Of a DNA stretch of 39,264 nucleotides, positions 38,493 through 39,264 are shown piece after piece. The first letter of the stretch is position 1, and every line of letters begins with the position of its first letter. Both the position numbers and the translations under genes were made by a program. The DNA lies in NCBI GenBank assembly GCA_002722615.1, contig PBMQ01000004.1, forward strand, positions 1-39,264, written 5' to 3'. Source of the stretch: Methanobacteriota archaeon (GTDB lineage: Archaea > Thermoplasmatota > Poseidoniia > Poseidoniales > Poseidoniaceae). Under the pieces are notes generated by a model. That model saw only the letters and a program-made list of their open reading frames with translations, ran no database searches and was not told where the DNA came from.

Positions 38493-39074
38493 ATGTCAAT
38501 GAGCGATATCCAGAAACGTTTGCAAAAACTCCTTGATGGAGAGTTGGATGCAGCAGAAGTTGCTGAAGATCCTGCTCTAGCATCATTGGCAGACCGCCTT
38601 TACGGGATCAAAATACAACCCGTTGAACCAAAAAAATTACGCGATTTTGAGAATCAGGCTACAGCTCCATCCGCACCACTTCCAGCAACAGACATGATGA
38701 TTGAAGTTATTGGAGATGTTGCCTTAGAGCATCCTCCAGCTCCATCCGCAGAACTTCCACCAATATCACCGATGCCAATTGCAGGAGAATCAAAAAACAA
38801 GAAATCGTTCGGACTTATGAGTTATGCATCACTCCTTGGATTGCTCACTGTACTAGCAAACATGTTCGGTTATCTCCACACTCTTGTTGGTTCGATGTGT
38901 ACAGATGCATGTTCCAATGAAGGACATACCAAGATGAACCTACTCGAGATTTATCGGTTGGATTCCATCAATGGTTGGAGTCTTCCGGTCACAGAAGGCG
39001 TTGTAGGGATTCCTGATGTTGTTGCAGTTGTTTCTCTCATTGTCATGATGTTCCTGCTTAGAAAAAAGCAGTGA
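38493..39074 (+). CDS. Uncharacterised protein with N-terminal helical motif, Pro-rich linker and two TM segments
   Basis: 'IQKRLQKLLDGELDAAEVAEDPALASLADRLYGI' then Pro-rich linker, TM 'LMSYASLLGLLTVLANMFGYLHTLV', TM 'VVAVVSLIVMMFLLRKKQ'. GAGGAG lies 6 nt before the second ATG (38499). Confidence 0.65.
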   Translation: MSMSDIQKRLQKLLDGELDAAEVAEDPALASLADRLYGIKIQPVEPKKLRDFENQATAPSAPLPATDMMIEVIGDVALEHPPAPSAELPPISPMPIAGESKNKKSFGLMSYASLLGLLTVLANMFGYLHTLVGSMCTDACSNEGHTKMNLLEIYRLDSINGWSLPVTEGVVGIPDVVAVVSLIVMMFLLRKKQ

Positions 39075-39136
39075 AGCAATCGTACCAGGGTTAATTCCTC
39101 CGTCATCTTGATGAGCAGGTGTTGTAAGGACAAAAC

Positions 39137-39264
39137 ATGGGCAAACCTGCAAAGGCAAAACGCGGAATCCCGAGCAAGGTTGAAGATTTCAACGCGTGGT
39201 ACCCATTTATCGTCGAAGCAGCGGAACTTGTTGACAAGCGTTATCCAATCAAAGGAATGGATGT
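39137..39264 (+). CDS. proS: Prolyl-tRNA synthetase, N-terminal fragment (truncated by window end)
   Basis: Translation MGKPAKAKRGIPSKVEDFNAWYPFIVEAAELVDKRYPIKGMD resembles the N-terminus of archaeal-type ProRS. Confidence 0.7.
   Translation, partial: MGKPAKAKRGIPSKVEDFNAWYPFIVEAAELVDKRYPIKGMD

Noticed and set aside
1-39264. CRISPR array, transposon, integrase or prophage signature
   Set aside because: No regularly spaced repeats, transposase-like proteins or phage genes seen. The tRNA at the left edge has no adjacent integrase or att-like repeat visible.

Overview
This 39.3 kb window reads as an archaeal chromosomal segment, densely coded in short operons. Archaeal-type information genes are present: PAN AAA ATPase with a terminal LYG, PriS primase, aMBF1, Tsr3 and MetG. 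Zn-ribbon/EF-hand and TSP3-type proteins suggest a marine Thermoplasmatota/Poseidoniales-like heterotroph; this taxonomy is inference. I see one tRNA-Val(GAC) and about 34 CDS. No CRISPR array, rRNA or transposon was recognised. Metabolic content: histidine degradation (hutU-hutH, plus formimidoyltransferase and cyclodeaminase), a YdeP-type molybdopterin oxidoreductase with FdhD, futalosine-pathway menaquinone genes (mqnD, mqnA, mqnE), split transketolase plus transaldolase, an OPT transporter, a P-type cation ATPase and an S15-type peptidase. The strongest hunt result is the 161-aa HEAT-repeat ORF at 25072..25557(-). It resembles one half of eukaryotic deoxyhypusine hydroxylase (DOHH), including an SVDPAPP segment and two His-Glu motifs 33 residues apart. 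This makes it a candidate half-size archaeal DOHH. Other leads are a Zn-ribbon/EF-hand/acidic membrane protein, and perfect inverted or direct repeats at several gene starts and divergent promoters (mbf1/pan, metG/CNNM, mqnD/beta-propeller, transketolase). All homology calls come from reading motifs; no database search was run.
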